From a virus: a DNA stretch of 20,085 nt. The number at the start of each line of letters is the position of its first letter. The first letter of the stretch is position 1. Below the pieces are notes generated by a model. That model was not told where the DNA came from. It saw nothing but the letters and a program-made list of their open reading frames with translations, and ran no database searches. The position numbers and the translations under genes are program-made. Shown in pieces: positions 19,659 to 20,085 of the stretch. The DNA lies in the IMG/VR virus record IMGVR_UViG_3300029267_000170, positions 1-20,085 of that record; one strand, 5' to 3'.

Positions 19659-20085
19659 TCACACGGCGAACCTGTCCGCATCGAGGTGATCGGGCGTCAC
19701 GAACGGAGGACGCCCTCCCTGCTCGTACAGGTCCTTCTTGATGTAGTAGTCGACTCCGAGCCGTTCCGACAGCTCGACCGCTCGGCTCAGGAAGTCGGCC
19801 CAGTCGACGCGCCGCCCGTCGCTCCACCCGTTGACCTTGCCGATCTTGAAGTGATCGACGTCCGGCGCGCTCAGCTCCATGAGCGCCAACGTCTGGTCCG
19901 GATCGATGACCGGCTCGAAGCTGACGAAGGTCCTGACTCCCGTGTCGTGGAACGCGGCGAGCATGGCGAGCCTCTCCTGCGAAGGAGCCGCGCCGGGCTC
20001 GATGCGGAGCGAGTCGTCCGTGTCGAGAAATGTCAGGGTCGCGCCGACCGCAACGCGGTCCATCGTCTCGACGACGTCGAGATCC
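19659..20085 (-). CDS. Radical SAM family protein, C-terminal part (N-terminus off right edge)
   Basis: The frame is open to the right edge; the first visible codons read DLDVVETMDRVAVGATLTFLD, so the ATG at 20063 is internal. The pattern 'D-L-x-x-x-x-x-x-x-V-A-V-G-x-T-x-T/S', then PGAAPSQERLAMLAAFHDTG, then TFVSFEPVIDPDQTLALM and VDHFKIGKVNGWSDGRRVDW, then YYIKKDLYEQGG, is the second half of the TIM-barrel of radical SAM proteins of the spore photoproduct lyase/Rv2578c-like group found in phages. The CxxxCxxC iron-sulfur motif would lie outside the window, so activity cannot be judged. It ends 12 bases before the small terminase start and appears to be in the same operon. Its substrate is unknown. 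Confidence 0.78.
   Translation of the reverse strand, partial: DLDVVETMDRVAVGATLTFLDTDDSLRIEPGAAPSQERLAMLAAFHDTGVRTFVSFEPVIDPDQTLALMELSAPDVDHFKIGKVNGWSDGRRVDWADFLSRAVELSERLGVDYYIKKDLYEQGGRPPFVTPDHLDADRFAV

Noticed and set aside
1-20085. tRNA genes, CRISPR arrays, insertion sequences, attachment sites, integrase
   Set aside because: None seen. Coding density is very high; the only spacers above 50 bases are 15124-15175, 12453-12593 and 1583-1675, all described above.

Overview
This window is a contiguous head-and-tail gene block of a tailed bacteriophage (Caudoviricetes) with a contractile tail. It could be a free phage or a prophage; no host gene, integrase or attachment site is visible to decide. 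The DNA is visibly GC-rich (my estimate is the mid-60s percent). Every supported gene is on the minus strand, so transcription runs from the right edge to the left. Ribosome binding sites of AGGAG/GGAGG type precede many starts, and eight junctions are 4-base ATGA stop/start overlaps, so this looks like one or a few long late operons in a bacterial host. The host cannot be named from the sequence.

Order in the direction of transcription. (1) 20085-15176: the C-terminal part of a radical SAM protein, small terminase, large terminase, HK97-type portal, and a Mu gpF/SPP1 gp7-like minor head protein. (2) 15123-12594: HK97-type prohead protease and major capsid protein. The capsid protein has a hydrophobic N-terminus and an extra beta-rich insert where the HK97 E-loop should be. 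Three hairpins follow it, the last one terminator-like. (3) 12452-12141: a small protein of a type often found next to capsid genes. (4) 12133-8294: three carbohydrate-related genes inside the head module: a three-domain glycosyltransferase, a SAM-dependent methyltransferase and a second GT4-like glycosyltransferase. (5) 8297-6414: four head-tail connector, neck and tail-terminator proteins. (6) 6402-4607: sheath (DUF3383-like, also with an extra N-terminal beta-rich insert) and tube (DUF3277-like). (7) 4572-3893: tail assembly chaperone with a -1 frameshift site (CCCTTTA) producing a longer fusion. (8) 3906-1: tape measure, Dit-like baseplate protein, Pam3-type baseplate plug, baseplate hub and the start of a Gp138-like spike, which runs off the left edge.

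How the parts work together: the terminase pumps DNA through the portal into a prohead built from the capsid protein and matured by the protease. Connectors join the head to a fairly short contractile tail, whose tube length is set by a 539-residue tape measure and whose baseplate is of the simple KPP10/Pam3 kind. The unusual element is the glycosyltransferase-methyltransferase-glycosyltransferase cassette. It is translationally coupled to virion genes and lies next to a capsid gene with a Thr-rich surface-loop insert. My leading hypothesis is a late-expressed virion glycosylation system that builds a methylated sugar chain on capsid and/or sheath. This is inference; no acceptor or sugar can be read from the DNA.
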